Below, in pieces: positions 54,099 through 61,792 of a stretch of 64,000 bases of DNA. Numbering within the stretch: the first letter of the stretch is position 1; each line of letters begins with the position of its first letter. Origin of the DNA: CAVZZG01 sp963779685. Lineage in GTDB: Bacteria > Actinomycetota > Thermoleophilia > Gaiellales > F1-60-MAGs149. The position numbers were made by a program, and so were the translations under genes. The notes under the pieces were generated by a model. That model was not told the DNA's origin and did no database searches. It saw only the letters and a program-made list of their open reading frames with translations. The stretch is from assembly GCA_963779685.1 (NCBI GenBank), contig CAVZZG010000001.1, positions 992,001 through 1,056,000 on the forward strand. The letters are read 5' to 3'.

Positions 54099-54338
54099 AT
54101 GTCGAGCAACCGCCTCATCACGATCCTCATCGTCGTCGCCGGCATCGCCCTGATCGGGCTGGCGATCGTCTACTGGGCCGAGCCGGCGAAGTCGCTGCCG
54201 AGCTTCCTCCCGGGCCACCAGGCGGGCTCGGATCACGTTCACGTGAAGCACGGCCTGGCGGCGTTCCTGCTCGGCATCGGCGCGCTGGTTCTGGCGTGGT
54301 TCCGCTCCGGGCCGCGGGGCCGGGCCGCCGACGCGTGA
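54099..54338 (+). CDS. small two-helix membrane protein
   Basis: 79 residues with helices at about 6-27 (LITILIVVAGIALIGLAIVYW) and 50-70 (HGLAAFLLGIGALVLAWFR), and a central SLPSFLPGHQAGSDHVHVKH loop rich in His. Small proteins of this kind (EPAxxLPxxxPGH) are common in actinobacteria with unknown function. Its stop overlaps the start of the UppP gene (GTGA), so they are translated together. Confidence 0.7.
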   Translation: MSSNRLITILIVVAGIALIGLAIVYWAEPAKSLPSFLPGHQAGSDHVHVKHGLAAFLLGIGALVLAWFRSGPRGRAADA

Positions 54339-55201
54339 TCAGCTACGGCCAGGCGATCATCCTCGGGCTGCTCCAGGGGGTCTCGGAGCTGTTCCCGATC
54401 TCGAGCCTCGGCCACAGCGTGATCCTCCCGGAGCTGCTCGGCTGGAACATCCACCAGAACGATCCGTACTTCATCACCTTCCTCGTCGCCACGCACCTGG
54501 CCACCGCGATCGTGCTGCTGTTCTTCTTCCTCGACGACTGGGTGCGGATCGTGCGCGGACTCGGCCGGTCGCTGGCCCGACGCGAGATCGGCGACGACAC
54601 GGATGCCCGCCTCGGCTGGCTGCTCGTCGTCGGCACGATCCCGGCCGGGTTGCTCGGCCTGCTGCTCGAGCACGCCCTTCGCAACCTGTTCGCGTCGGCG
54701 CAGTCAGCGGCGTTCTTCCTGATCGTCAACGGATTCATGCTCTACGGCGCGGAGCGGCTCCGCCGCCGCGCGCCGGAGGCCGACGTGGGCGTGCCCAGCG
54801 AGGTCGAGGATGCGCGGATCACCCGGCGCATGTCATGGACCGGGGCGCTCGGGGTCGGCGCCGCCCAGGCGCTGGCACTGGTGCCGGGCCTGTCCCGGTC
54901 GGGCGCCACGATGGGAGGCGGCCTGCTCGTTGGGCTGTCGAACGAGCAGGCCGCCCGCTTCGCGTTCCTCCTGGCCACGCCGATCATCGGCGCGGCCGCG
55001 GCGCTCAAGCTGCCCGAGCTGTTCGGGTCGGCCGGCGACGGCGTCCGCGGTCCCGCGCTGGTCGGCGCCCTCTGCTCTGCAGGCACCGCGTACCTCTCGG
55101 TGCGCTATCTGATGAAGTACTTCGAGACGAAGACGCTGACCCCGTTCGCGGTCTACTGCGTCGTCGCCGGCGTCGCGGCGTCGATCGCGCTCGCCGCGTG
55201 A
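54335..55201 (+). CDS. uppP: undecaprenyl-diphosphatase
   Basis: 288 residues, eight helices, BacA/UppP family. Active-site motifs: LQGVSELFPISSLGH near the N-terminus and PGLSRSGATMGGGLLVGLS in the middle (the GxxxRSG segment). It hydrolyses undecaprenyl diphosphate to recycle the carrier for peptidoglycan synthesis; high copy confers bacitracin resistance in known cases. GTG 54335 is the start by the GTGA overlap with the upstream gene; the next gene begins inside its stop codon (GTGA again). Confidence 0.92.
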   Translation: MISYGQAIILGLLQGVSELFPISSLGHSVILPELLGWNIHQNDPYFITFLVATHLATAIVLLFFFLDDWVRIVRGLGRSLARREIGDDTDARLGWLLVVGTIPAGLLGLLLEHALRNLFASAQSAAFFLIVNGFMLYGAERLRRRAPEADVGVPSEVEDARITRRMSWTGALGVGAAQALALVPGLSRSGATMGGGLLVGLSNEQAARFAFLLATPIIGAAAALKLPELFGSAGDGVRGPALVGALCSAGTAYLSVRYLMKYFETKTLTPFAVYCVVAGVAASIALAA

Positions 55202-55581
55202 GCCGGGAGCCGGACACCAACATCGTCGGCGGCAGGCTCGTTCCCTGCTCCGTGGAGCCGGTCACGGGGTTCTTCCGCGACGGCTGCTGCGCCACCGGCC
55301 CGGCCGACCTCGGCAGCCATACGGTGTGCGCGATCCTCACGGCCGAGTTCCTCGAGTTCAGCCGCCAGGCAGGCAACGACCTCTCGACGCCGCGACCGGA
55401 GTGGGGCTTCGCCGGCCTGCGGCCCGGCGACCGCTGGTGCGTGTGCGCCGCCCGCTGGCTGGAGGCCCACGACGCCGGCTGTGCTCCCTCCATCGTGCTC
55501 GGCGCCACGCACGCCCTGGCCACGGAGATCATTCCGGTCGAGACCCTGATCGCCTACGCGGCACCGCCCGACGACGCGTAA
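55198..55581 (+). CDS. DUF2237 family protein
   Basis: 127 residues: NIVGGRLVPCSVEPVTGFFR, DGCCATGPADLGSHTVCA, TAEFLEFSRQAGNDLSTPRP, GDRWCVCAARWLEA and GATHALATEIIPVETLI. This is DUF2237 along its full length; the family has several conserved cysteines and no known function. GTG start overlaps the UppP stop, making it the third gene of a coupled unit 54099-55581. Confidence 0.92.
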   Translation: MSREPDTNIVGGRLVPCSVEPVTGFFRDGCCATGPADLGSHTVCAILTAEFLEFSRQAGNDLSTPRPEWGFAGLRPGDRWCVCAARWLEAHDAGCAPSIVLGATHALATEIIPVETLIAYAAPPDDA

Positions 55582-55597
55582 CGCGCACGGCACCTGA

Positions 55598-56401
55598 TCA
55601 GCCGAACGCCGCCACCCGATCCGCCTGGCCGAGCCCGCCGAGCGAGTAGGTCGACGTGCCGTCCCCGAGCAGCTCGCGCGCTCCCGCCATGAGCGCCCCG
55701 TAGGCCGCACTGGCCAGCGCACCACCGGTCGAGACTCGGCGGACGCCGAGCGCGCCGAGCTCGGCGACGGTCGGCCCGCCGGGAAGAGCCAGGACGTTGA
55801 CGGGCGCGCCGACCGCCTCGACGACTGCCCGGATCTGGGCCGGATCGCGGAGTCCGGGGGCGTACACGACATCCGCGCCGGCTGCGCGGTAGGCGACCAG
55901 GCGCGCGATCGTGTCGTCGAGGTCGGTGCCGCCGTAGAGGTGGTTCTCGGCGCGCGCGGTGAGCACCATCGGGTCGCCGTCGTGGGCGGCGGCGGCTGCG
56001 GCCGCGACCCGCTCGGCGGCGACGCTGGCGTCGTCGATGGCGCCCGTGGCCGGATCGTAGTCCTCGATCGAGCAGCCCGCCGCGCCGGCGGCCGCGAGCA
56101 GCCGGACGGTCTCGGCGACCCCGGCCGGCGTGCCGGCGTAGCAGCGCTCGCTGTCGACGGACAGGGGCAGGTCGGTGGCCGCCGCGAGGGTTGCGACGTG
56201 GGCGACCAGTTCGTCGCGGGTCACGGTCTGATCGTCACGGCCCAGGGCCCAGGCGAACCCCGAACTGGTCGTGGCCAGTGCCGGAAACCCGCAGCTTGCG
56301 AGCAGGCGCGCCGATCCCGCATCCCAGGCGTTCGGCATGACGAAGACGGCAGGTCGGGCATGGAGTGCCCGGAACGCGGCTCGCCGGTCGGCGACGGACA
56401 T
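55598..56401 (-). CDS. isocitrate lyase/PEP-mutase-family protein
   Basis: 267 residues of the TIM-barrel PEP-mutase/isocitrate lyase superfamily: PAVFVMPNAWDAGSARLLAS, ATTSSGFAWALGRDD, LPLSVDSERCYAGTPAGVA, GCSIEDYDPATG, and NVLALPGGPTVAELGALGVR. Mg-binding acids are present, but the KRCGH catalytic loop of true lyases is absent, so it may be a carboxyphosphonoenolpyruvate-mutase-like or oxaloacetate-decarboxylase-like enzyme. ATG 56401 has GAGGAGG five bases upstream, preferred over 56437. Diverges from the GlnA-like gene. Confidence 0.87.
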   Translation of the reverse strand: MSVADRRAAFRALHARPAVFVMPNAWDAGSARLLASCGFPALATTSSGFAWALGRDDQTVTRDELVAHVATLAAATDLPLSVDSERCYAGTPAGVAETVRLLAAAGAAGCSIEDYDPATGAIDDASVAAERVAAAAAAAHDGDPMVLTARAENHLYGGTDLDDTIARLVAYRAAGADVVYAPGLRDPAQIRAVVEAVGAPVNVLALPGGPTVAELGALGVRRVSTGGALASAAYGALMAGARELLGDGTSTYSLGGLGQADRVAAFG

Positions 56402-56474
56402 GGAGGCCTCCTCGTGGATCGCGGCGACATCAGGCATGATCGCTGTTCAGCGTACCGAGGGGGAGGTTCCGAGC

Positions 56475-57944
56475 GTGGCGAAGAAGAGCGGATCGGGCCG
56501 CAAGGCCGGCTTCATCGAACGGCACGGGCTGTGGAGCGACGAGCAGCGGGCCGCCGCCGAGCACGTGCGCGCCAGGTGCCACGAGGAGGGGCTCCGCCAG
56601 GTCCGGGTCAGCTGGGGCGACCAGCACGGCATCCTGCGCGGCAAGACGCTGACGATCGCCGAGTTCGAGGCGAGTCTCGAGAACGGCAAGGACTTCCAGT
56701 TCGTCACGTCGATCTTCGACACCACGAACCACCCCATCGTGCCGCCGTTCGGCGCCGGCAACTTCGAGGGCGTACCCGAGCTGACGGGTCTCCCCGACGG
56801 CATCCTGGTGCCCGACCCGACGACGTTCCGGACCCTGCCCTGGGTGGAGAAGACCGGCTGGGTCCTCTCCGATGCCCACTTCCAGAACGGCCGCGAGCAC
56901 CCGTTCTCGACCCGCGGCGTGCTGCGCCGCCAGATGGACCAGGTCGCCGCCCTGGGCTACGACTTCGTGGCCGGGCTCGAGATCGAGTTCTACGTCTTCC
57001 GCATGGTCGACCCGAACCTCGCCGTCGAGCAGTGCGGGTATCCGCCCGAGCCGCCGTCGGTGATCGGCCTGTCGCACGGGTTCCAGTACCTGACCGAGAA
57101 CCGCAACGACGAGATCCACGAGCTGCTCTGGGAGCTCCAGGACCACACCGAGCGGCTCGGCCTGCCGCTGCTGACGATCGAGGACGAGTGGGGCGCAGGC
57201 CAGATCGAGTTCACGTTCGCGCCCCAGAGCGGCATGCTGGCCGCCGACCACGCCCTGCTGTTCCGGAGCGCGATCAAGCAGATCTGCCGCCGTCTGGGCT
57301 ACCACGCCACGTTCATGGCGCGTCCCGCGTTCCCCGACTTCTTCGCCAGCGGCTGGCACGTCCACCAGTCGCTCGGCCGGCTGCGGGACGGCAAGAACGC
57401 CTTCAGCGACCCCTCCGGCAAGCGCCGCCTGACGGAGCTCGGCATGCAGTGGACGGCCGGCATCCTCGAGCATGCGGTCGAGGCATCGGTGTTCACGACG
57501 CCGACGATCAACGGCTACAAGCGCTACCGCCCCGACTCGTTCGCCCCCGACCGGGTCGCCTGGGCGGTCGAGAACCGCGGCGCCCTGCTACGCGTGATCG
57601 GCGAGCCCGGCTCGGCCGCCTGCCATGTCGAGAACCGCGTCGGCGACCCGGCCGCCAACCCGTACCTCTACCTCGCATCGCAGATCGCGTCGGGCCTCGA
57701 CGGCGTTCGCCGCGGGCTCGATCCCGGCGATCCGGTGGAGGAGCCCTACCTCGCGCTGACCAAGACCAGGCTGCCGGCGAGCCTGATGGACGCCGTCGCG
57801 GCGCTGCGGGCCGACGACTTCTTCACCGAGGCGTTCGGCGCGCCCTTCGTCGACTACTTCACGCGGCTCAAGGAGTTCGAGATCGCCCGGTTCCTCCAGC
57901 ACGTGACCGACTGGGAGCACCGCGAGTACTTCGAGATGTACTGA
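56475..57944 (+). CDS. glutamine-synthetase-family ligase, second copy
   Basis: 489 residues: DQHGILRGKTLTIAEFE (N-terminal grasp region), DPTTFRTLPWVEKTGWVLSD, GLEIEFYVFRMVD, EDEWGAGQIEFTFAPQ (metal Glu pair), SGWHVHQSLGRL (active-site His), GYKRYRPDSFAPDRVAWAVE and ENRVGDPAANPYLYLASQIA. Catalytic residues look intact. The group includes gamma-glutamyl-amine, -anilide and -putrescine ligases; it is a distant paralogue of the one at 47944. GTG 56475 is supported by GGGGGAGG about 8 nt upstream. The adjacent 57945-58088 holds a duplicated stretch. Confidence 0.88.
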   Translation: MAKKSGSGRKAGFIERHGLWSDEQRAAAEHVRARCHEEGLRQVRVSWGDQHGILRGKTLTIAEFEASLENGKDFQFVTSIFDTTNHPIVPPFGAGNFEGVPELTGLPDGILVPDPTTFRTLPWVEKTGWVLSDAHFQNGREHPFSTRGVLRRQMDQVAALGYDFVAGLEIEFYVFRMVDPNLAVEQCGYPPEPPSVIGLSHGFQYLTENRNDEIHELLWELQDHTERLGLPLLTIEDEWGAGQIEFTFAPQSGMLAADHALLFRSAIKQICRRLGYHATFMARPAFPDFFASGWHVHQSLGRLRDGKNAFSDPSGKRRLTELGMQWTAGILEHAVEASVFTTPTINGYKRYRPDSFAPDRVAWAVENRGALLRVIGEPGSAACHVENRVGDPAANPYLYLASQIASGLDGVRRGLDPGDPVEEPYLALTKTRLPASLMDAVAALRADDFFTEAFGAPFVDYFTRLKEFEIARFLQHVTDWEHREYFEMY

Positions 57945-57952
57945 GATTTCCC

Positions 57953-58050
57953 GTCGCGGACGGGAGATCCCATTAGTGGAGGGCTCTGAGTCGGGACGCC
58001 GAGGAGGAGGAGGCCCTCGGTGGCCGGTCTCGATGATGCGTTCGTACCCC
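57953..58050. repeat. degenerate tandem duplicate of the 3' end of the monooxygenase gene
   Basis: This stretch matches 58072-58164 (the last about 70 bases of the monooxygenase gene plus 22 bases beyond it), with substitutions and a small length difference, at a period of about 119 bp. In one minus frame the copy still reads like EGLLLLGVPTQSPP against the true EGFLLGVPTQSPP ending. It is a relic of a tandem duplication, not a gene. Confidence 0.7.
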
Positions 58051-58088
58051 GTGCGCTGCCGCTGGAGGGCGGTCGCGGACGGGGAATC

Positions 58089-59720
58089 TCAACGTGGAGG
58101 GCTTTGCGTCGGTACGCCGAGGAGGAAGCCCTCGTAGCCGGCTTCGACGATGCGTTCGCACTCCTTGCGGTAGGCGCCCGCGCCGCCGACGTAGGGCAGC
58201 AGCACGCGCGGCTTGCCGGGCACGTTCGATCCCATGTACCACGACTGGGCCCGCGGGTAGAGCGTCGCATCGCCGAGCTCGCGGACGTGGTCGACCCACC
58301 GGTCCTCGGCCTCGGCGGTAGGCTCGACCGTCGCGATGCCGCGCTCGCGCAGGTAGGCGATGCAGTCGGTCACGAGCTCGACGTGCTGCTCGATCGACAC
58401 CATCACGTTGCTCAGCACGGACGGGCTGCCGGGGCCCGTGATGGTGAACAGGTTTGGGAAGCCGGCCAGGGCGACGCCGAGATAGGATCGCGGCCCGTCC
58501 GCCCACTTCTCCTGCACGGTCAGCCCCGACCGGCCCTGGATGTCGACGTTCAGCACCGCCCCGGTGAGAGCGTCGAAGCCCGTCGCGTAGACCAGGACGT
58601 CGAAGGCGAGGTCTTCGCCGCCCGCGCGCAGCCCCGTCTCGGTGATCTCCTCGATGGGCGTCTCGCGGGCGTTCACGAACCGCACGTTGTCTCGCCGGTA
58701 GGCCTCGTAGTAGCCGGTGTCGATGCACATCCGCTTGGTGCCGATCGGGTAGTCGCGCGGGCATAGCTGCTCGGCCAGGTCGGGGACGCCGACGCGGGCG
58801 CGGATCTTGTCGCGGATGAAGTCGGCGACCACCTCGTTGGCCTCGGCGACGTCGAAGATGTCGTTGTAGGCCGAGTGGAGGTAGAACCCGCCCAGGCGGT
58901 ACCGCGCCTCGAGTTCGGCGCGACGCTGCTCCGGCGTCTCGTCGAAGACGCTCACCTCGCGCCCGTGCCACGGGTTGGCGCCGGCCGACTCGCGCGCGAG
59001 CTGCCGGAACTCCGGGTAGTGCGCCTTGCGCTCGCGCACCTCGTCCTCGCCGAGCGGGTGGTTCCAGGCCGGGATGGAGTAGGGCGGCGTGCGCTGGAAG
59101 ATCGTGACCTGCGCCGCTTCGCGGGCGATCACCGGCAGCGCCTGGACGGCCGAGGAGCCGGTGCCGATCAAGCCCACCCGCTTGCCGGCGAAGTCGACCG
59201 CGTGGTGGGGCCAGAGCCCGGTGTGGTAGGCCTCGCCGCGGAACCGGTCGACGCCCGGGATGTCGGGCATCCGCGGCACCGAGAGGCAGCCGGTCGCCAT
59301 GATCACGAACGCCGAGGAGACGCCCTCGCCGTGATCGGTCGTGACGGTCCAGCGGTCGGCGTCCTCGTCGAAGACCGCCGACACGACCCTGGTCGAGAAC
59401 CGGATGTCGCGGCGCAGGTCGAAGCGGTCGGCGACGTGATCGAGGTAGGCCAGGATCTCGGGCTGGGCGGCGTAGCGCTCGCTCCATGTCCACTCCTGCT
59501 CGAGCTCCTCGGAGAACGAGTACGAGTAGACCATGCTCTCGATGTCGCAGCGCGCGCCGGGGTAGCGGTTCCAGTACCAGGTGCCGCCGACGTCGTCGCC
59601 CGCCTCGAACGCGACGGCGGTGAAGCCCAGCTCGCGCAGGCGATACAGCAGGTACATCCCGGAGATGCCGGCGCCGACGACGACCACGTCGACCTCGGGG
59701 CCGTGAGCCGACCGTTCCAT
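58089..59720 (-). CDS. flavin-binding monooxygenase, Baeyer-Villiger type
   Basis: 543 residues. FAD loop VVVGAGISGMYLLYRLRELG, DVGGTWYWNRYPGARCDIES (the Gly-Gly-Thr-Trp flavin segment), the Baeyer-Villiger fingerprint FRGEAYHTGLWP, NADP loop GKRVGLIGTGSSAVQALPVI, ATGFDALTGA and GPGSPSVLSN. Full length with both Rossmann domains. It should insert oxygen next to a ketone to give an ester or lactone; the substrate is unknown. ATG 59720 is taken; a TTG 59744 is in frame. Confidence 0.93.
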   Translation of the reverse strand: MERSAHGPEVDVVVVGAGISGMYLLYRLRELGFTAVAFEAGDDVGGTWYWNRYPGARCDIESMVYSYSFSEELEQEWTWSERYAAQPEILAYLDHVADRFDLRRDIRFSTRVVSAVFDEDADRWTVTTDHGEGVSSAFVIMATGCLSVPRMPDIPGVDRFRGEAYHTGLWPHHAVDFAGKRVGLIGTGSSAVQALPVIAREAAQVTIFQRTPPYSIPAWNHPLGEDEVRERKAHYPEFRQLARESAGANPWHGREVSVFDETPEQRRAELEARYRLGGFYLHSAYNDIFDVAEANEVVADFIRDKIRARVGVPDLAEQLCPRDYPIGTKRMCIDTGYYEAYRRDNVRFVNARETPIEEITETGLRAGGEDLAFDVLVYATGFDALTGAVLNVDIQGRSGLTVQEKWADGPRSYLGVALAGFPNLFTITGPGSPSVLSNVMVSIEQHVELVTDCIAYLRERGIATVEPTAEAEDRWVDHVRELGDATLYPRAQSWYMGSNVPGKPRVLLPYVGGAGAYRKECERIVEAGYEGFLLGVPTQSPPR

Positions 59721-59747
59721 CGATTGGATCTTACCGTGGACCAATGA

Positions 59748-60395
59748 CTACACGGCGACGATCTGCCCGGCCTCGCAGTCGGCGTTGACGTACCCGGAAC
59801 GGAACGGGTGGGCCTCGCCGGTCGTGTCGTCGTAGGTATGGCGCAGGACGCACCCGGTGTCGTTCGCCAGCAGGTGGATCGACACCGACGTCTCGTCGGA
59901 GGTGGTACGGACGCGATGCACATCGTTGTCGGGCGGCAACAGCCGGTAGTAGTCGCCGACGTCGACCGGGCGGCGGCGGATCACCTCGATCGAGCCGGCT
60001 CCGGGCCGGTAGATCTCCTCGTCCTGCCGGCCGCGGTAGAGCCCGATCAACCCCCACGCCAGGTGGTCGTGGATCGGCGTCATCGATCCGGGTGGCACGA
60101 CGAGGCTGAAGAGGCAGAGGCCGCGATCGGCCGAGCGGAAGAGCAGCCACTGGCCGATCCCGCCGCCCATCCCGCTGGAGGCGTGCCGCTCCTGGTACTC
60201 CGCGGGGAGCCACGTCCGATCGGCGAGGAGCTCTTCGAAGAGGGGCTCGACCGCCGCGCACGCCTCCTCGCGCGTGGCGGCGTGGGCGATGCGGTGCCGG
60301 ACCTCGTCCACGAATGCCCGGATCGGAGGCGTGTCGAGCACCCACTCGTCGTCGGCGAGGGGCTCGAGATCGCCGTGGTCATGGAAATCGCACAT
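59748..60395 (-). CDS. cysteine-dioxygenase-like cupin
   Basis: 215 residues of the type I cysteine/thiol dioxygenase group. Iron ligands: HDH in SMTPIHDHLAWGLIGLYRG and the third His in DNDVHRVRTTSDETSVSIHL; WLLFRSADRGLCLFSLVVPP precedes. Such enzymes oxidise cysteine, 3-mercaptopropionate or a similar thiol to the sulfinate. The next gene, read in the other direction 46 bp away, begins with a rhodanese domain, so both probably act in thiol or sulfur catabolism. ATG 60395 chosen; no strong ribosome site. Confidence 0.86.
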   Translation of the reverse strand: MCDFHDHGDLEPLADDEWVLDTPPIRAFVDEVRHRIAHAATREEACAAVEPLFEELLADRTWLPAEYQERHASSGMGGGIGQWLLFRSADRGLCLFSLVVPPGSMTPIHDHLAWGLIGLYRGRQDEEIYRPGAGSIEVIRRRPVDVGDYYRLLPPDNDVHRVRTTSDETSVSIHLLANDTGCVLRHTYDDTTGEAHPFRSGYVNADCEAGQIVAV

Positions 60396-60441
60396 GCCGG
60401 GATCATGGCCGACTGCGGCGCTCGCTGTCATCCTGCATCGC

Positions 60442-61659
60442 GTGTCCGATGGCCGGACCACGATCGACGACCTGCTCGCCCGGGCCCGCCGTCGCCTCAC
60501 GAGGCTGACGGCGTCTCAGGCCGAGGCTGCCATGGCCGAGGGCGCCGTGCTGATCGACATCCGCTCGCAGGAGCAGCGTCGCGCGGGCGGCGTCGTGCCG
60601 GGCTCGTACTGGTTCCCGCGCAACGTGCTCGAGTGGCGGGTCGATCCGGTCAGCTCCGCCGCGCATCCGGAGGTGGCCGACCCCGGCGCCCGGATCATCC
60701 TGCTGTGCGCCCAGGGCTACCAGACCAGCCTGGCGGCAGTCACGCTCCAGGACCTCGGTTTCGACCGCGCCACCGACGTCATCGACGGGTTCGAGGGGTG
60801 GGTCGCCGCGGGACTCCCGGTCGAGCCGTTCGACCCGGCGCGGCACGATCGCGAAGGGCGCGAAGGCGTGATCGAGGGCGTACGCCTCACCGGCGCGGAT
60901 GCCCGGCTTGCGATCAGGGACGGCCTCCTGACGGGCTCGACGTCGGGTATCGCTCCCGGCTACGTGCAGGTGAACCTCGTGATCCTGCCGGCCGGCCTGG
61001 CGGCGGACTTCCGCCGGTACTGCGAGCTGAACCCGAAGCCCTGCCCGCTGCTGGCCGTCTCGCAACCGGGTGCCGTCACGCTGTCGTCCCTCGGCCGGGA
61101 TCTCGACATCCGCACCGATGCCCCGGCTTATCGCGTCTACCGTGACGGGCGGCTCGACGCCGAGGTGTCCGATCTCACCGGCGTCTGGCGCGACGACCTC
61201 GTCACGTTCGCGCTCGGCTGCTCGTTCTCGTTCGAGTGGGCGTTGCTCGAGGCCGGCCTCTCCCTCCGCCATCAGGAGCAGGGGCTCACCGTCCCGATGT
61301 ACCGCACCGCCATCGCGACCACGCCAGCCGGACCGTTCCGCGGCCCGCTGGTGGTGACGATGCGGCCCTTCCAGCCCGCCGACGCCGAGCGCGCGGCCGG
61401 CATCTCCGCACGGTATCCGTCGGTGCACGGCGGCCCCGTGCACGTCGGTGATCCCGCGGCGATCGGCATCGCCGACCTCGCCCGGCCCGACTGGGGCGAT
61501 GCGGTCGAGATCCGGCCCGGCGAGGTGCCCGTGTTCTGGGCCTGCGGGGTGACCCCGCAGGCCGCGGTCATGGAGGCGCGCCTGCCGTTCTGCCTCACGC
61601 ACGCGCCCGGCTCGCTGCTGATCACCGATCTCCTCAACCGGGATCTGGCCGACGCCTGA
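60442..61659 (+). CDS. rhodanese domain fused to a DUF1445 (D-glutamate cyclase/hydro-lyase type) domain
   Basis: 405 residues, two domains in one frame. Residues about 20-125: rhodanese, with GAVLIDIRSQEQRRAGGVVP, PRNVLEWRV and the catalytic Cys89 in ILLCAQGYQTSLAA, ending DGFEGWVAAGLPVE. Residues about 145-400: DUF1445, with TSGIAPGYVQVNLVILPAG, NPKPCPLLAV, DIRTDAPAYRVYRDGRL, GCSFSFEWALLEAG, VPMYRTAIAT, HGGPVHVGDPAAIGI, VPVFWACGVTPQAAVMEA and FCLTHAPGSLLITD. The second half is complete and conserved; homologues are putative hydro-lyases, one being D-glutamate cyclase. The fusion partner is unusual. GTG 60442 is the best start; it diverges from the cysteine-dioxygenase-like gene. Confidence 0.88.
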   Translation: MSDGRTTIDDLLARARRRLTRLTASQAEAAMAEGAVLIDIRSQEQRRAGGVVPGSYWFPRNVLEWRVDPVSSAAHPEVADPGARIILLCAQGYQTSLAAVTLQDLGFDRATDVIDGFEGWVAAGLPVEPFDPARHDREGREGVIEGVRLTGADARLAIRDGLLTGSTSGIAPGYVQVNLVILPAGLAADFRRYCELNPKPCPLLAVSQPGAVTLSSLGRDLDIRTDAPAYRVYRDGRLDAEVSDLTGVWRDDLVTFALGCSFSFEWALLEAGLSLRHQEQGLTVPMYRTAIATTPAGPFRGPLVVTMRPFQPADAERAAGISARYPSVHGGPVHVGDPAAIGIADLARPDWGDAVEIRPGEVPVFWACGVTPQAAVMEARLPFCLTHAPGSLLITDLLNRDLADA

Positions 61660-61792
61660 CGTCGCCCGGTCGCCTGTGGGCCTGCGCCCTGCAGCGGCGC
61701 ATGAGCCTCGCGGCCGGGCCGGACGTGCGGGCCCTGCTCCGTTGACGCCGCGCCCCTGCCGTACGCGGGCCGGGTATGGGACACTCCTGCCC

